Below, piece by piece: positions 34,366-43,554 of a DNA stretch of 48,924 bases. This stretch comes from an uncultured Clostridium sp. (GTDB lineage Bacteria; Bacillota; Clostridia; Lachnospirales; Lachnospiraceae): positions 1 through 48,924 of the forward strand of contig CAKSBP010000028.1 in assembly GCA_934438135.1 (NCBI GenBank), written 5' to 3'. A program made the position numbers and the translations under genes. Numbering within the stretch: the first letter of the stretch is position 1; every line of letters starts with the position of its first letter. The notes beneath the pieces were generated by a model that saw nothing but the letters and a program-made list of their open reading frames with translations, was not told where the DNA came from and searched no databases.

Positions 34366-35235
34366 TCAATGATTCATTGCAACGATTTTTAACCTGCCAT
34401 CTTCATTTTTATTAATCCATACATTATATGAGTCGCTTCCAACCATAACCCCATCTTCGCCGTTGGAAAACATAAATTCCGGATACGTATCCATCATTGC
34501 ATTTAAAAATTCCTGCGTAAATATATCCGCTTCATCCCATTTTAAAAAGTCAGATTTTGATTCAAATGTGACAGGCTTATCACCCATTGTAATCGTAATT
34601 GGATACTGGATATACTCCGTAAACGTTTCTAAATCTTCACCATTTACAGAATCTATAATTTTCTCTGCAAATTTTTCTACGGAACTGTCAGAACCAATGG
34701 AATAAAGATGTTCCCTATCCTGACTGGCGTTAATATAGGATAAATCCAGCTGGCACTCTGCCACTTTACTTCCTGTCTCATAATAATACCCGGCTAACTT
34801 TCCATCTGTCTGTTCCCTTAATAAAAGATAATAATCATTATTCTGATAGCGGATGCCATCCTCTGATAATTCACATTCAAAAGATAATTTATCTGAATGA
34901 TAAGAACCGGCAAATGATACATATGCAATATCCTGTTTCGGCTCCGGCCAGATGGAAACAATCACTTCTTCGTCTCCAAATCTGCCTTTATAAATATTAT
35001 GCGCCTGTGCCTGAATACTTAAGCTGATTCCTGTCAGTTCACTTTCCAGTGCATTTACGTCAAATGTTTCAATTTCGGTCTGTTCGGTGACCGTTGGTTC
35101 TTCTGGAACCTCTGACTGGACTGTTACTTTCGGAGAACTGCTTCCTGTATCTTCTTTCGATTTACATCCTGTTACAAAAAGGGACAACACTACCATAAAT
35201 CCAGCGGCTGTAAGCCAGCTTAATCTTCTTTTCAC
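34366..35235 (-). CDS. Lipoprotein of unknown function
   Basis: A 289-residue lipoprotein: signal sequence ending in LFVTGCKSK, then an acidic Thr/Glu-rich linker, a beta-rich domain (about 65-185), and a C-terminal domain (about 190-289, EKFAEKIIDSVNGEDLETFTEYIQYPITI ... YNVWINKNEDGRLKIVAMNH) with the layout of an NTF2-like fold. GTG start with AAGGAG 8 bases upstream. I do not recognise the family. It may share a transcript with the downstream dehydrogenase gene, but a hairpin separates them. Confidence 0.7.
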   Translation of the reverse strand: MKRRLSWLTAAGFMVVLSLFVTGCKSKEDTGSSSPKVTVQSEVPEEPTVTEQTEIETFDVNALESELTGISLSIQAQAHNIYKGRFGDEEVIVSIWPEPKQDIAYVSFAGSYHSDKLSFECELSEDGIRYQNNDYYLLLREQTDGKLAGYYYETGSKVAECQLDLSYINASQDREHLYSIGSDSSVEKFAEKIIDSVNGEDLETFTEYIQYPITITMGDKPVTFESKSDFLKWDEADIFTQEFLNAMMDTYPEFMFSNGEDGVMVGSDSYNVWINKNEDGRLKIVAMNH

Positions 35236-35324
35236 GTCTTTCTCTCCTTAACCCCGTTTTCTTCTTTCATTATAATACAGAAAAATCAAAGTTACAATCG
35301 AAAACTTCTCCGCCGTTCTTCTGA

Positions 35325-35353
35325 TTGACATTCCCACCTCCACCCGTTACAAT
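35325..35353 (+). promoter_or_regulatory. Promoter of the alpha/beta hydrolase gene
   Basis: TTGACA (35325-35330) and TACAAT (35348-35353) are 17 bases apart. The leader contains a small GGCG/CGCC hairpin before the RBS. Confidence 0.7.
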
Positions 35354-35401
35354 TTATTTAGGAGGCGTCACGCCTTATTTTATATTTGAAAGGAGTCTTC
35401 C

Positions 35402-36403
35402 ATGTCTCAGACAAAAACATTTTTAGACCTGTCATATCATGGTGATATTCGGTGTATTCCGGAATCCAAATATACAGACAGCATGCAGCAGATAATCCTT
35501 CCTTATCTGGAAGAAAGAAAAAAATCCGGTTATTTTAACAGTTCCGATAAAATCCGTCTATATTATGAAACCTATCTTCAGAAAGATGCCATTGGCTCTA
35601 TTGTAATTTCTCATGGCTTTATTGAATCCATATACAAATACAAAGAAGTGATTTACTATTTCCTTCAGGCAGGATACAATGTGTTTGGACTTGACCATAG
35701 AGGACACGGAAAATCCTACCGCCATGTGAAGGATAAATATCTGATTTATGTTGAAAATTTTAATGACTATGTCAGTGATTTAAATGCATTTATAACCCAG
35801 ATTGTAATCCCTGCTTCTAAGGAAAAACCTCTCCATTTATATGCGCATTCCATGGGTGGTGCAATCGGTGCACTGTATCTGGAGCAGTATCCAGATACAT
35901 TCCAGAAAGCTGTGCTCACTTCTCCGATGATGCAGATTCATACCCATGGTGTTCCACTTCCGTTAACGAAAGCAATTACTGGCTTTTACAATGCAATCGG
36001 ACAAGGCAGCCATTATATTTTCACCCAGAAAAAATACCCACCATTTGACTGTTTTGAAAACAGCCCATCTACTTCCAGAGCACGTTATGAATATTATATG
36101 GAGCAATGTGATGCCAACGAAGTGCTTCAGACTTCTGCCGGTTCTTTCAAATGGATGAAAGAAGCCCTACATGGTATAAAAAATCTTTTACTTCCAGAAA
36201 ATCTGGAGAAAATCAAAACACCAGTTCTTTTGTTTAAATCTGAAAATGATAGTTTTGTTCTGCCAGATGGCTATGACACCTTTGTATCCCATGCAAAACA
36301 AGTTTGTTTCTTAGATACCAAAGATACCAAGCATGAAATTTTCTTCTCAGAAAACAAAGTACTAGAACCTTATATCAACACAATTGTGGATTTTTATAAA
36401 TAA
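35402..36403 (+). CDS. Alpha/beta hydrolase, lysophospholipase/monoacylglycerol lipase-like
   Basis: A 333-residue cytoplasmic hydrolase of the Hydrolase_4 (serine aminopeptidase S33) group. Seen: SHGFIES (oxyanion region), GLDHRGHGKSYRH, nucleophile Ser in YAHSMGGAIGALYLEQYP, acid in LLFKSENDSFVLPDG and His in DTKHEIFFS. PldB-like enzymes release fatty acids from lysophospholipids or monoglycerides. Stands alone, with its own promoter and terminator. The exact substrate is unknown. Confidence 0.85.
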   Translation: MSQTKTFLDLSYHGDIRCIPESKYTDSMQQIILPYLEERKKSGYFNSSDKIRLYYETYLQKDAIGSIVISHGFIESIYKYKEVIYYFLQAGYNVFGLDHRGHGKSYRHVKDKYLIYVENFNDYVSDLNAFITQIVIPASKEKPLHLYAHSMGGAIGALYLEQYPDTFQKAVLTSPMMQIHTHGVPLPLTKAITGFYNAIGQGSHYIFTQKKYPPFDCFENSPSTSRARYEYYMEQCDANEVLQTSAGSFKWMKEALHGIKNLLLPENLEKIKTPVLLFKSENDSFVLPDGYDTFVSHAKQVCFLDTKDTKHEIFFSENKVLEPYINTIVDFYK

Positions 36404-36427
36404 GCAGCTAAAGGCTGTTCCACATAA

Positions 36428-36476
36428 AAATGCGTGTGAATTGGAAGAAAACTTCCTTTTCAACACGCATTTCTTC
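36428..36476. terminator. Bidirectional terminator between convergent genes
   Basis: AAATGCGTGT...GGAAG pairs with CTTCC...ACACGCATTT. T-rich tails occur on both sides. It serves the hydrolase gene and the ABC exporter operon. Confidence 0.75.
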
Positions 36477-36495
36477 TATATATAACAGCAGTTTC

Positions 36496-38346
36496 TTATG
36501 CCGTTTCTTCGAACTGGCTGTTATATAATTTCGCATAGAAACCATCTTTTTTCATCAGTTCTTCATGATTTCCCTGTTCAACAATGTCACCTTCCTGCAT
36601 AACCAGAATTAAATCCGCATCCCGAATCGTAGAAAGTCTATGGGCAATTATAAAACTGGTTCTGCCTTTCATCAGGTTATCCATTGCTTTCTGAATCTGA
36701 ACTTCTGTTCTAGTATCCACGGAACTGGTTGCTTCATCCAGAATTAAAATCTTATTGTTAGCAAGAATTGCTCTGGCAATCGTCAACAGCTGTTTCTGTC
36801 CTTGAGAAACATTACTTGCTTCTTCATTCAGTTCCATCTGATATCCACCTGGAAGTGTGGAAATAAAATGATGAGCGTGTGCTGCTTTTGCTGCTGCAAT
36901 AACTTCTTCATCACTTGCATCCAGCTTTCCGTAACGGATATTTTCCATAATGGTTCCTTTAAACAGCCAGGTATCCTGTAATACCATACCAAACATCTGT
37001 CTTAACTCGCTTCGATTGAAATTACGAATATCGTGTCCATCGATTTTAATAGAACCGGTATTTACATCATAAAAGCGCATCAAAAGTTTTACCATGGTCG
37101 TCTTACCAGCTCCCGTCGGCCCAACAATAGCGATTTTCTGTCCCTCTTTGACTTTTGCATTAAAATCTTTGATGATAATCTTATCTTCATTGTATCCGAA
37201 AGAAACATTTTCAAAAGAAACATTTCCTTCAAGACCTTTTACATGAACTGGATTTTCAACGGTCTGTTCTTCTTCCTTTTCTTCCATGAACTCAAATACA
37301 CGCTCTGCAGCCGCTGCCATGGACTGTAACAGATTGGAAACCTGTGCCATCTGTCCGATTGGCTGGGTAAAGTTCTTTACGTACTGAATAAAAGACTGGA
37401 TATCTCCAACCTTAATCGTTCCTTTAGCAGCAAGGATACCACCAAGTACAGCTACAGCTACATATCCAATATTTCCAATAAAGGTAGTGATTGGCATCAT
37501 CAAGCCAGATAAAAACTGAGATTTCCATGCAGATTCATATAAAATCGCATTGGTATCATCAAATTCTTTGACTACCTGCTCTTCATGGTTAAATACACGT
37601 ACTACATTGTGGCCGCTGTAAACTTCCTCAATCTGACCATTAATATGCCCTAAATATTCCTGCTGTGCCTTAAAGTATTTCTGTGATTTCTTTACAACAA
37701 CTCCAATAAATATACCAGAAAACGGAATAATTAAAAGTGTTACCAACGTCATAAGCGGACTAATAGTAAGCATCATAATCAGGACACCAATGATAGTAGT
37801 TACTGATGTAATCAGCTGAGTAATACTCTGGTTTAAACTCTGGCCAAGGGTATCAATATCATTGGTAACACGGGAAAGAATTTCACCATTTGTTTTCGTA
37901 TCATAATAATGCATTGGCAGACGATTCATTTTTTCAGAAAGATCCTTACGAAGACGATAACAGGTTTTCTGAGAAACTCCCGTCATAAGAATACCCTGAA
38001 TCCAGGAAAATACTGCACTTATTACATAAAGTGCAAGACAAGTTAAAATAATCTGCGCAATTTTATCAAAATCAATGCCACCGTTTCCTTGATACTTCCG
38101 CATAATACCATTAAAAATTTCAGTGGTCGCCTTACCAGCAATTTTTGGTCCCACAATACTGAAAATCGTACTGCCGATAGCAAATAAAATAACTGCAAAA
38201 AATGCTGCCTTATATTGGCTCATATATTTAAAAAGCTTCCCTATGGTTCCTTTAAAATCTTTTGCTTTCTCACCACCCATTCTTCCATGTGCACGGCCTA
38301 CCGATCCTCTTGGGTGTTTGGACTGGCTTTTCATTTCATCATTCAT
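36496..38346 (-). CDS. ABC exporter half-transporter, catalytic-site partner
   Basis: A 616-residue protein: six-helix ABC membrane domain (about 35-350) and ATPase domain (370-610). Walker A GPTGAGKTT, signature VSQGQKQLL, Walker B ILILDEATSSVD with intact catalytic Glu, and the switch His in IAHRLST. The N-terminus is polar and basic (SKHPRGSVGRAHGRMGGEK). Pairs with the 741-residue half encoded just upstream to form a heterodimeric multidrug-type exporter. GGAG lies about 10 bases before the ATG. Confidence 0.9.
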   Translation of the reverse strand: MNDEMKSQSKHPRGSVGRAHGRMGGEKAKDFKGTIGKLFKYMSQYKAAFFAVILFAIGSTIFSIVGPKIAGKATTEIFNGIMRKYQGNGGIDFDKIAQIILTCLALYVISAVFSWIQGILMTGVSQKTCYRLRKDLSEKMNRLPMHYYDTKTNGEILSRVTNDIDTLGQSLNQSITQLITSVTTIIGVLIMMLTISPLMTLVTLLIIPFSGIFIGVVVKKSQKYFKAQQEYLGHINGQIEEVYSGHNVVRVFNHEEQVVKEFDDTNAILYESAWKSQFLSGLMMPITTFIGNIGYVAVAVLGGILAAKGTIKVGDIQSFIQYVKNFTQPIGQMAQVSNLLQSMAAAAERVFEFMEEKEEEQTVENPVHVKGLEGNVSFENVSFGYNEDKIIIKDFNAKVKEGQKIAIVGPTGAGKTTMVKLLMRFYDVNTGSIKIDGHDIRNFNRSELRQMFGMVLQDTWLFKGTIMENIRYGKLDASDEEVIAAAKAAHAHHFISTLPGGYQMELNEEASNVSQGQKQLLTIARAILANNKILILDEATSSVDTRTEVQIQKAMDNLMKGRTSFIIAHRLSTIRDADLILVMQEGDIVEQGNHEELMKKDGFYAKLYNSQFEETA

Positions 38347-38363
38347 TCTTTTTCAGCTCCTTT

Positions 38364-40589
38364 CTACACATCTGCTTTCACACCGTATTGTTCGAGTTCC
38401 TTTGCAGACAGCTGACTGGATGCAATCTGATAATATACCTTGCAGTTTTTAAGCAGTTCTTCATGAGTTCCCATTCCAACAATTTTACCTTCATCCATAA
38501 CAATAATCTGGTCGGCATGTAAAATAGTGCTGATTCGTTGGGCAACAATCAAAACAGTACTCTCTGAAATTTCTTTATGAAGAGCAGAACGAAGGGCTGC
38601 ATCTGTCTTAAAGTCAAGTGCTGAGAAACTGTCATCAAATATAAAGATTTCTGGATTCTTTGCAATAGCTCTTGCAATGGAAAGTCTCTGCTTCTGACCA
38701 CCAGAGACGTTATTTCCACCCTGGGCAATCGGACTTTCATATTTTTCTTCCTTAGATGCAATAAATTCAGCTGCCTGAGCAATCTCTGCAGCTTTTTCCA
38801 TTGCTGCGTCACTGATATCCTCTCTTCCATATTTTAAATTAGATTCAATGGTACCTGAAAACAATACTGCTTTCTGAGGAACAAATCCTAACCTATCACG
38901 AAGTGATTTTTGGGCCATATCTTTTACATCAATGCCGTCAATCTTTACAGAACCTTCGGTAACATCATAAAAACGAGGAATTAAATTTACAAGTGTCGAT
39001 TTACCACTTCCTGTACTTCCGATAAATGCGGTCGTCTGTCCCGGCTTTGCTGTAAAGGAGATATTCTCCAATGTATATCCATCAGCATCTGGATATTTAA
39101 AAAATACTTTTTCAAAAGTAACCGTACCTTTTCTACTTGCTGTTTCGCTGACATCTTGCGGATTTTCAGGATCCGTTAACCGTACTTTTGTTGTCAGTAC
39201 TTCATCGATACGATTTGCAGATACACCGGCTCTTGGAAGCATAATGGATATCATAGTAAGCATCAGGAATGACAAAACAATCTGAATAGCATATGTGATA
39301 AATGCAATCATGTCTCCAACCTGAAGTGTCCCAAGATCAACTTTTTTTCCACCAAACCATACGATCGCAAGGGATACACAGTTTACAATCAGCATCATTG
39401 CAGGCATCATAACGGTCATGGTTCTATTGGTAAATAACATTGTCTTTGTTAAATCTTTATTTGCACGTTCAAAACGTTTCTCTTCGAATTTTTCTGTACT
39501 AAATGCACGGATTACCGGAATACCTGTAAGGATTTCCCTGGTAACCAGATTCAGTCTGTCAACCAGTGTCTGCATCATTTTAAACTTCGGCATTGCAACA
39601 AAGAATAAACTACCTACTACAACTAAAATAGCACCCACTGCTACTGCAATAATCCATGCCATGGAAGTATTTGTATTAAGTACCTTAAGTACACCACCAA
39701 CACCAAGGATTGGTGCATACAGAACCATTCGAAGCAGCATAACCATAACCATCTGCAGCTGCTGGATATCATTTGTACTTCTTGTAATTAAGGAAGCGGT
39801 AGAGAAATGATCCATTTCTTCACCTGAAAAGGAAACTACCTTCTTAAATACACTGCTTCGCAGATTACGGCCTACTTTTGCAGCTGTTCTGGATGCAAAA
39901 TACCCGGCACAGATAGAAACAACTACCATTAAAAGAGAAAGTCCTATCATTTTTGCACCGGCAATCAGGATATAATGATTCTGAATTTTACCAAGATCCA
40001 TACCAAGTGCTTCATATTCGTTTTTTACAAATGTCGTAGCTATCGCATCAAGTACGGTATCGGTCATGCCGCCGATTTTATCAGAAATCTGCTTCATCAT
40101 CTCCTGCCTCTGTGCTTCTGGAAGCATAGCCATCTGACTTACATCCTGCTTCTTTTCCTGTAGGGCAGCAACCATCATTTCTGCTTCTATCAATGGAACT
40201 TTTAATGCCTTGATTCCATCCTCATCTGCTGTTAGTTTATAAACTGCCTGTTCTTTAATTTCAGGATATTTGTCTTCATAAGACTTTTTCTTCTTGCCAG
40301 ATAACTTATCGTAATCTACTTTTTTATAACTGTCTTTCATAAGCTCTAGGTTATCCCCAAACACAAATGCCTGAAGTGCTGTATACTGTTCCTCTCGAAT
40401 ACACTCCGGCACTACCTCACTGATACCGCCTTTTGAAATGCCAACATCTACAATGTCTGAGGTATAGGATGGCAGTGCCAAATCACAATATGCCTGAATA
40501 ATCAAGAATATAAAAATAATACATACTGCTGCTTTCTGCTGCATCATATACTTAAAAATCTTTTTCACTCTGCTTTTCACCCTTTCCAA
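38364..40589 (-). CDS. ABC exporter half-transporter with degenerate site and large extracellular insert
   Basis: Up to 741 residues; the TTG at 40589 lies inside the end of the MarR gene, and a GTG 21 bases on (40568) could be the real start. Between TM1 (about 18-35) and TM2 (about 205-225) lies a roughly 150-residue charged insert predicted to be extracellular. The ATPase domain has GSTGSGKST and NVSGGQKQR, but Walker B ends IFIFDDSFSALD, with Asp in place of catalytic Glu, as in the degenerate site of heterodimeric exporters such as BmrCD or TM287/288. Pairs with the 616-residue half encoded downstream. Confidence 0.88.
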   Translation of the reverse strand: MERVKSRVKKIFKYMMQQKAAVCIIFIFLIIQAYCDLALPSYTSDIVDVGISKGGISEVVPECIREEQYTALQAFVFGDNLELMKDSYKKVDYDKLSGKKKKSYEDKYPEIKEQAVYKLTADEDGIKALKVPLIEAEMMVAALQEKKQDVSQMAMLPEAQRQEMMKQISDKIGGMTDTVLDAIATTFVKNEYEALGMDLGKIQNHYILIAGAKMIGLSLLMVVVSICAGYFASRTAAKVGRNLRSSVFKKVVSFSGEEMDHFSTASLITRSTNDIQQLQMVMVMLLRMVLYAPILGVGGVLKVLNTNTSMAWIIAVAVGAILVVVGSLFFVAMPKFKMMQTLVDRLNLVTREILTGIPVIRAFSTEKFEEKRFERANKDLTKTMLFTNRTMTVMMPAMMLIVNCVSLAIVWFGGKKVDLGTLQVGDMIAFITYAIQIVLSFLMLTMISIMLPRAGVSANRIDEVLTTKVRLTDPENPQDVSETASRKGTVTFEKVFFKYPDADGYTLENISFTAKPGQTTAFIGSTGSGKSTLVNLIPRFYDVTEGSVKIDGIDVKDMAQKSLRDRLGFVPQKAVLFSGTIESNLKYGREDISDAAMEKAAEIAQAAEFIASKEEKYESPIAQGGNNVSGGQKQRLSIARAIAKNPEIFIFDDSFSALDFKTDAALRSALHKEISESTVLIVAQRISTILHADQIIVMDEGKIVGMGTHEELLKNCKVYYQIASSQLSAKELEQYGVKADV

Positions 40590-41058
40590 TAATATTTCTC
40601 TCTTCCATTTCTTCTTTCATTGCCTGAACCATCTTATCTAATAGAAGAATAAATTCATCCGCCTCTTCTTTCCCCATTCGGGCAAATACATCCATAATAA
40701 ACTGTTCGCTGTCCCTCTGGGCATCCTCAAATATCTGTTCCCCTTCTGGTGTCAAAATTAAAAATACAACCCGTTTGTCTTTTACATCCGGAACCCTTGT
40801 AATAAGTCCTTTTTCTTCCAAAGTTCTTATTTTTTTAGAAACGTCTGGTTTTGAGGTATGAAGAACCCCCGCCAGCTCTGATACTTTTACTCCTTTGACC
40901 AATGCTCCCTCTTTCTCCCGCTTCCTGCCTATATGCAGGATAGCTCCTAATGTAATAAACTCACCATGTGGAAGAGAAGATGGTTTTAATTTGCAAGACA
41001 TTCTCTTAAACTGATGCAGAGTATTTAGAAATCCTCTACACTGCTCTTCTTGATCCAT
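40552..41058 (-). CDS. MarR-family regulator of the ABC exporter operon
   Basis: About 168 residues from the ATG at 41058 (AAGGAG 5 bases upstream). Winged-helix core: VKVSELAGVLHTSKPDVSKKIRTLEEKGLITRVPDVKDKRVVFLILTPEG, containing the recognition helix and the DxRxxx wing typical of MarR. Dimerisation helices flank it. Its 3' end overlaps the exporter gene, so it is translationally coupled to it and probably represses its own operon, with release by a drug-like ligand. Confidence 0.88.
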   Translation of the reverse strand: MDQEEQCRGFLNTLHQFKRMSCKLKPSSLPHGEFITLGAILHIGRKREKEGALVKGVKVSELAGVLHTSKPDVSKKIRTLEEKGLITRVPDVKDKRVVFLILTPEGEQIFEDAQRDSEQFIMDVFARMGKEEADEFILLLDKMVQAMKEEMEERNIIGKGEKQSEKDF

Positions 41059-41141
41059 GTAATCTCCTTTCTTCCCTAATATTGCTTTCATATACTACCG
41101 GCTCCCAAACCCGTAATTTCATTAACAATCTCTCGTAAACT

Positions 41142-41172
41142 GTTAACCATGTTAACTATTAACCATGCAAAC
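41142..41172. promoter_or_regulatory. Candidate MarR operator
   Basis: TTAACCATG occurs twice (41143-41151 and 41159-41167, a 16-base period), and GTTAACCATGTTAAC (41142-41156) is a near-palindrome. It lies about 85 bases before the marR-like start codon, in the promoter region. TTGCAT on the minus strand here could serve as a -35 box. Confidence 0.5.
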
Positions 41173-41267
41173 TATTTTTATCACAAATCTCCGTTCCTGT
41201 CAACTCTCTTTATTAAATATGGATAACATATAGCTGGAAAATTTCAAATGTTTAGTGATGATATAAA

Positions 41268-41296
41268 TTGACATCTTTAGTCAAGAATGTTACTCT
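41268..41296 (+). promoter_or_regulatory. Candidate upstream promoter for the glmS leader
   Basis: TTGACA (41268-41273) and TACTCT (41291-41296) are 17 bases apart. A second candidate, TTGTCT (41395) with TAATAT (41419), lies nearer to the ribozyme. Which one is used decides whether the GC-rich block at 41340-41402 is transcribed with glmS. Confidence 0.4.
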
Positions 41297-41339
41297 TATA
41301 TAGCACAAAATTGAAATGGACTGCATAGATTAAATGTAT

Positions 41340-41402
41340 GTGCGGCCACGGATTCCGTGCATCGGCCAGCCCAGGCCGTCAAACAGAAATGTTTTTGTCT
41401 GC
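41340..41402 (+). other. Unexplained GC-rich structured segment in the glmS upstream region
   Basis: Three consecutive hairpins stand out from AT-rich surroundings: CACGG-ATT-CCGTG (41347-41359), CGGCC-AGCCCA-GGCCG (41363-41378) and CAGA...TCTG (41384-41401). No coding frame and no T tract directly after the GC stems. I do not recognise it as a known riboswitch class. It could be a small RNA or a leader element ahead of the ribozyme. Confidence 0.4.
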
Positions 41403-41451
41403 ATTATATTAAGTTTATTAATATTTTCTTTTTGTAATCCAGACAATAAAA

Positions 41452-41600
41452 TTAGCGCCATGTACCTTTATGGGCCGTTGAAAGGTTGACGAGGCAGGAA
41501 GTGATCGAAAATTCGGCGGATGCTTCCTCGCGTTTTCCGGACGTGTTATTTACTGTTAAAGCTTCAGGTAACTGAATAACAACAACAGTAAAACCGGTGA
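41452..41600 (+). promoter_or_regulatory. glmS ribozyme
   Basis: The conserved core is present: the cleavage-site context TTA|GCGCC (cut expected between 41454 and 41455), GTTGACGAGG near 41483, ATCGAAAATTCGGCGGATGC, and the 3' stem ending near the CAACAACAGTAAAA segment. When glucosamine-6-phosphate is abundant, the RNA cuts itself and the glmS mRNA is degraded. It ends about 25 bases before the glmS start codon. Confidence 0.93.
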
Positions 41601-41625
41601 ATCTAATTTAAAAGGAGATTTTATT

Positions 41626-43446
41626 ATGTGCGGTATTATTGGATTTACTGGCACGCTTGATGCCAAAGACGTATTAACAGAAGGATTGAAGGAATTAGAG
41701 TACCGAGGTTACGACAGTGCCGGCATTGCTTTTTTTGCAGATAATTCTATCCATACAGTAAAAACTGAAGGAAAGGTAGAACGTCTCTGTGAAAAAGTTG
41801 CCAAAGAGTGTCAGGAAGAAACAACCTGCGGAATCGGCCATACCAGATGGGCAACCCACGGCGGTGTTTCCGACACAAACTCCCACCCTCATACAGCCGG
41901 TCAGGTTACCCTGATTCATAACGGTATCATTGAAAATTACAAAAAACTTCAGAGTGAATTAGAAGCAAAAGGACTTACTCCGGTTTCCCAGACAGACACT
42001 GAAATTGCTGCTATGGTAATTAATGACTGCTATACTGGTAACCCAATTCAAGCTATTAAGACAGCTATTAAAAAATTCGAAGGTTCCTATGCATTCTGTA
42101 TTATGTTTGCAGATCAGCCAGGCGTAATTTATGCGATTCGTTATGGCAGTCCATTAGTTGCAGCTTCCTGTGAAGAAGGCTCCATCATTGCTTCCGATAT
42201 GGTTGCTTTAATTAAATATTCCAAAGACTATTTTGTGCTTCCGGAAAACCATATTGCAAGACTGACAAAGGACGAAATCGTCGTAACAAACTTAGAACAT
42301 CAGGTTGTTATGCCAAAAATGTATCACGTAAACTGGGATGTTGCTGCTGCTAGAAAAGGCGGATATGATTACTTTATGTTAAAAGAAATCCACGAACAGC
42401 CGGAAGCACTTCGTAAAACAATTTCCCCTCGTGTACAGAATGGCCTTCCTTCTTTCGAAGAAGATGGCATTCCAACTGATATTTTCAAAAATATTAACCG
42501 TGTTATTATAACCGCCTGCGGAACTGCTATGCATGCCGGCCTGATTGGACGTAACATGATTGAAAAACTAACGAGAATTCCAGTAACCGTTGCCATTGCA
42601 TCTGAATTCCGTTATGAGAATCCAATCCTAGATGAAAATACATTAGTCATTACAATTTCCCAGTCTGGTGAAACAGCAGACACTCTTGCCGCACTCCGCC
42701 TGGCAAATGAAAATGGATGCACGACTTTATCGATTGTAAATGTAAAAGGTTCTTCCATTGCCCGCGAAAGCAGCTATGTACTATATACCCATGCAGGACC
42801 TGAAATCGCAGTTGCCAGCACAAAGGCATATACCGTTCAGCTTTCTGCCATGTATTTATTTGCATTCCAGTTCGCTCATGTAAAAGGACTCTTATCCGAT
42901 GAGGATGCACGTACTTATATCAAAGACTTGGAAGAGACCGTAAACGCAGTAGAAAAAGTAGTCGGATATGATGCAGATATTAAGCCAATCAGCGACCGCT
43001 TAGAACATGCACAGAATTTATTTTTCATCGGACGCGGTCTTGATTATGCCCTTTCGTGTGAAGGTTCCATTAAGTTAAAGGAAATCAGCTACATTCACTC
43101 CGAAGCATACGCTGCTGGTGAATTAAAACACGGAACGATTTCTCTGATTACCGATAACGTACCTGTTATTGCACTTGCAACACAAAAAGACCTTTTCCCT
43201 AAGATGATTTCTAACATCCGTGAAGTTCGTTCCCGTGGTGCTATGGTTATTTTAATTACTTCTGCAGATGCACAGGTGGATGCGTCCTTATGTGACCATT
43301 TAATCAAACTTCCTCCTGTGAAGGATGAATTTGCTCCATTTGCTGCTGCTGTTGTATTACAGTATATTGCATACTATACAGCTGTAAAAAGAGGATTAAA
43401 CGTTGACCAGCCTAGAAATCTGGCGAAATCGGTTACAGTTGAATAA
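41626..43446 (+). CDS. glmS: Glutamine-fructose-6-phosphate aminotransferase
   Basis: A 606-residue GlmS. Class II glutaminase domain starts with the nucleophile in MCGIIGFTG (Cys2) and contains GYDSAGIA and GIGHTRWATHG. Two SIS isomerase domains follow (about 285-420 and 455-590; ACGTAMHAGLIGR, ISQSGETADTLAALR), ending in the canonical PRNLAKSVTVE. It makes glucosamine-6-phosphate, the first step to UDP-GlcNAc for the cell wall. AAAGGAG lies 8 bases before the ATG. Controlled by the glmS ribozyme in its leader. Confidence 0.97.
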   Translation: MCGIIGFTGTLDAKDVLTEGLKELEYRGYDSAGIAFFADNSIHTVKTEGKVERLCEKVAKECQEETTCGIGHTRWATHGGVSDTNSHPHTAGQVTLIHNGIIENYKKLQSELEAKGLTPVSQTDTEIAAMVINDCYTGNPIQAIKTAIKKFEGSYAFCIMFADQPGVIYAIRYGSPLVAASCEEGSIIASDMVALIKYSKDYFVLPENHIARLTKDEIVVTNLEHQVVMPKMYHVNWDVAAARKGGYDYFMLKEIHEQPEALRKTISPRVQNGLPSFEEDGIPTDIFKNINRVIITACGTAMHAGLIGRNMIEKLTRIPVTVAIASEFRYENPILDENTLVITISQSGETADTLAALRLANENGCTTLSIVNVKGSSIARESSYVLYTHAGPEIAVASTKAYTVQLSAMYLFAFQFAHVKGLLSDEDARTYIKDLEETVNAVEKVVGYDADIKPISDRLEHAQNLFFIGRGLDYALSCEGSIKLKEISYIHSEAYAAGELKHGTISLITDNVPVIALATQKDLFPKMISNIREVRSRGAMVILITSADAQVDASLCDHLIKLPPVKDEFAPFAAAVVLQYIAYYTAVKRGLNVDQPRNLAKSVTVE

Positions 43447-43469
43447 ATAAAAAGAAAATGTACCCTAGA

Positions 43470-43521
43470 AAAGAGACTATGCACAGCTGATTTTTACTCA
43501 GCCGTGCAACAGTCTCTTTTT
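43470..43521 (+). terminator. glmS terminator
   Basis: AAGAGACT...TGCAC-AGCTGA pairs with TCAGC-CGTGCA...AGTCTCTT, ending in TTTTT. It also forms on the minus strand with a TTTTCT tail, so it may end the convergent gene too. Confidence 0.8.
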
Positions 43522-43554
43522 GAGTGAATATAATAATACTAAATTATCTAATCA

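Noticed and set aside
39418..39810. A 130-codon plus-strand frame within the ABC exporter gene
   Set aside because: Antisense to conserved membrane-domain sequence.
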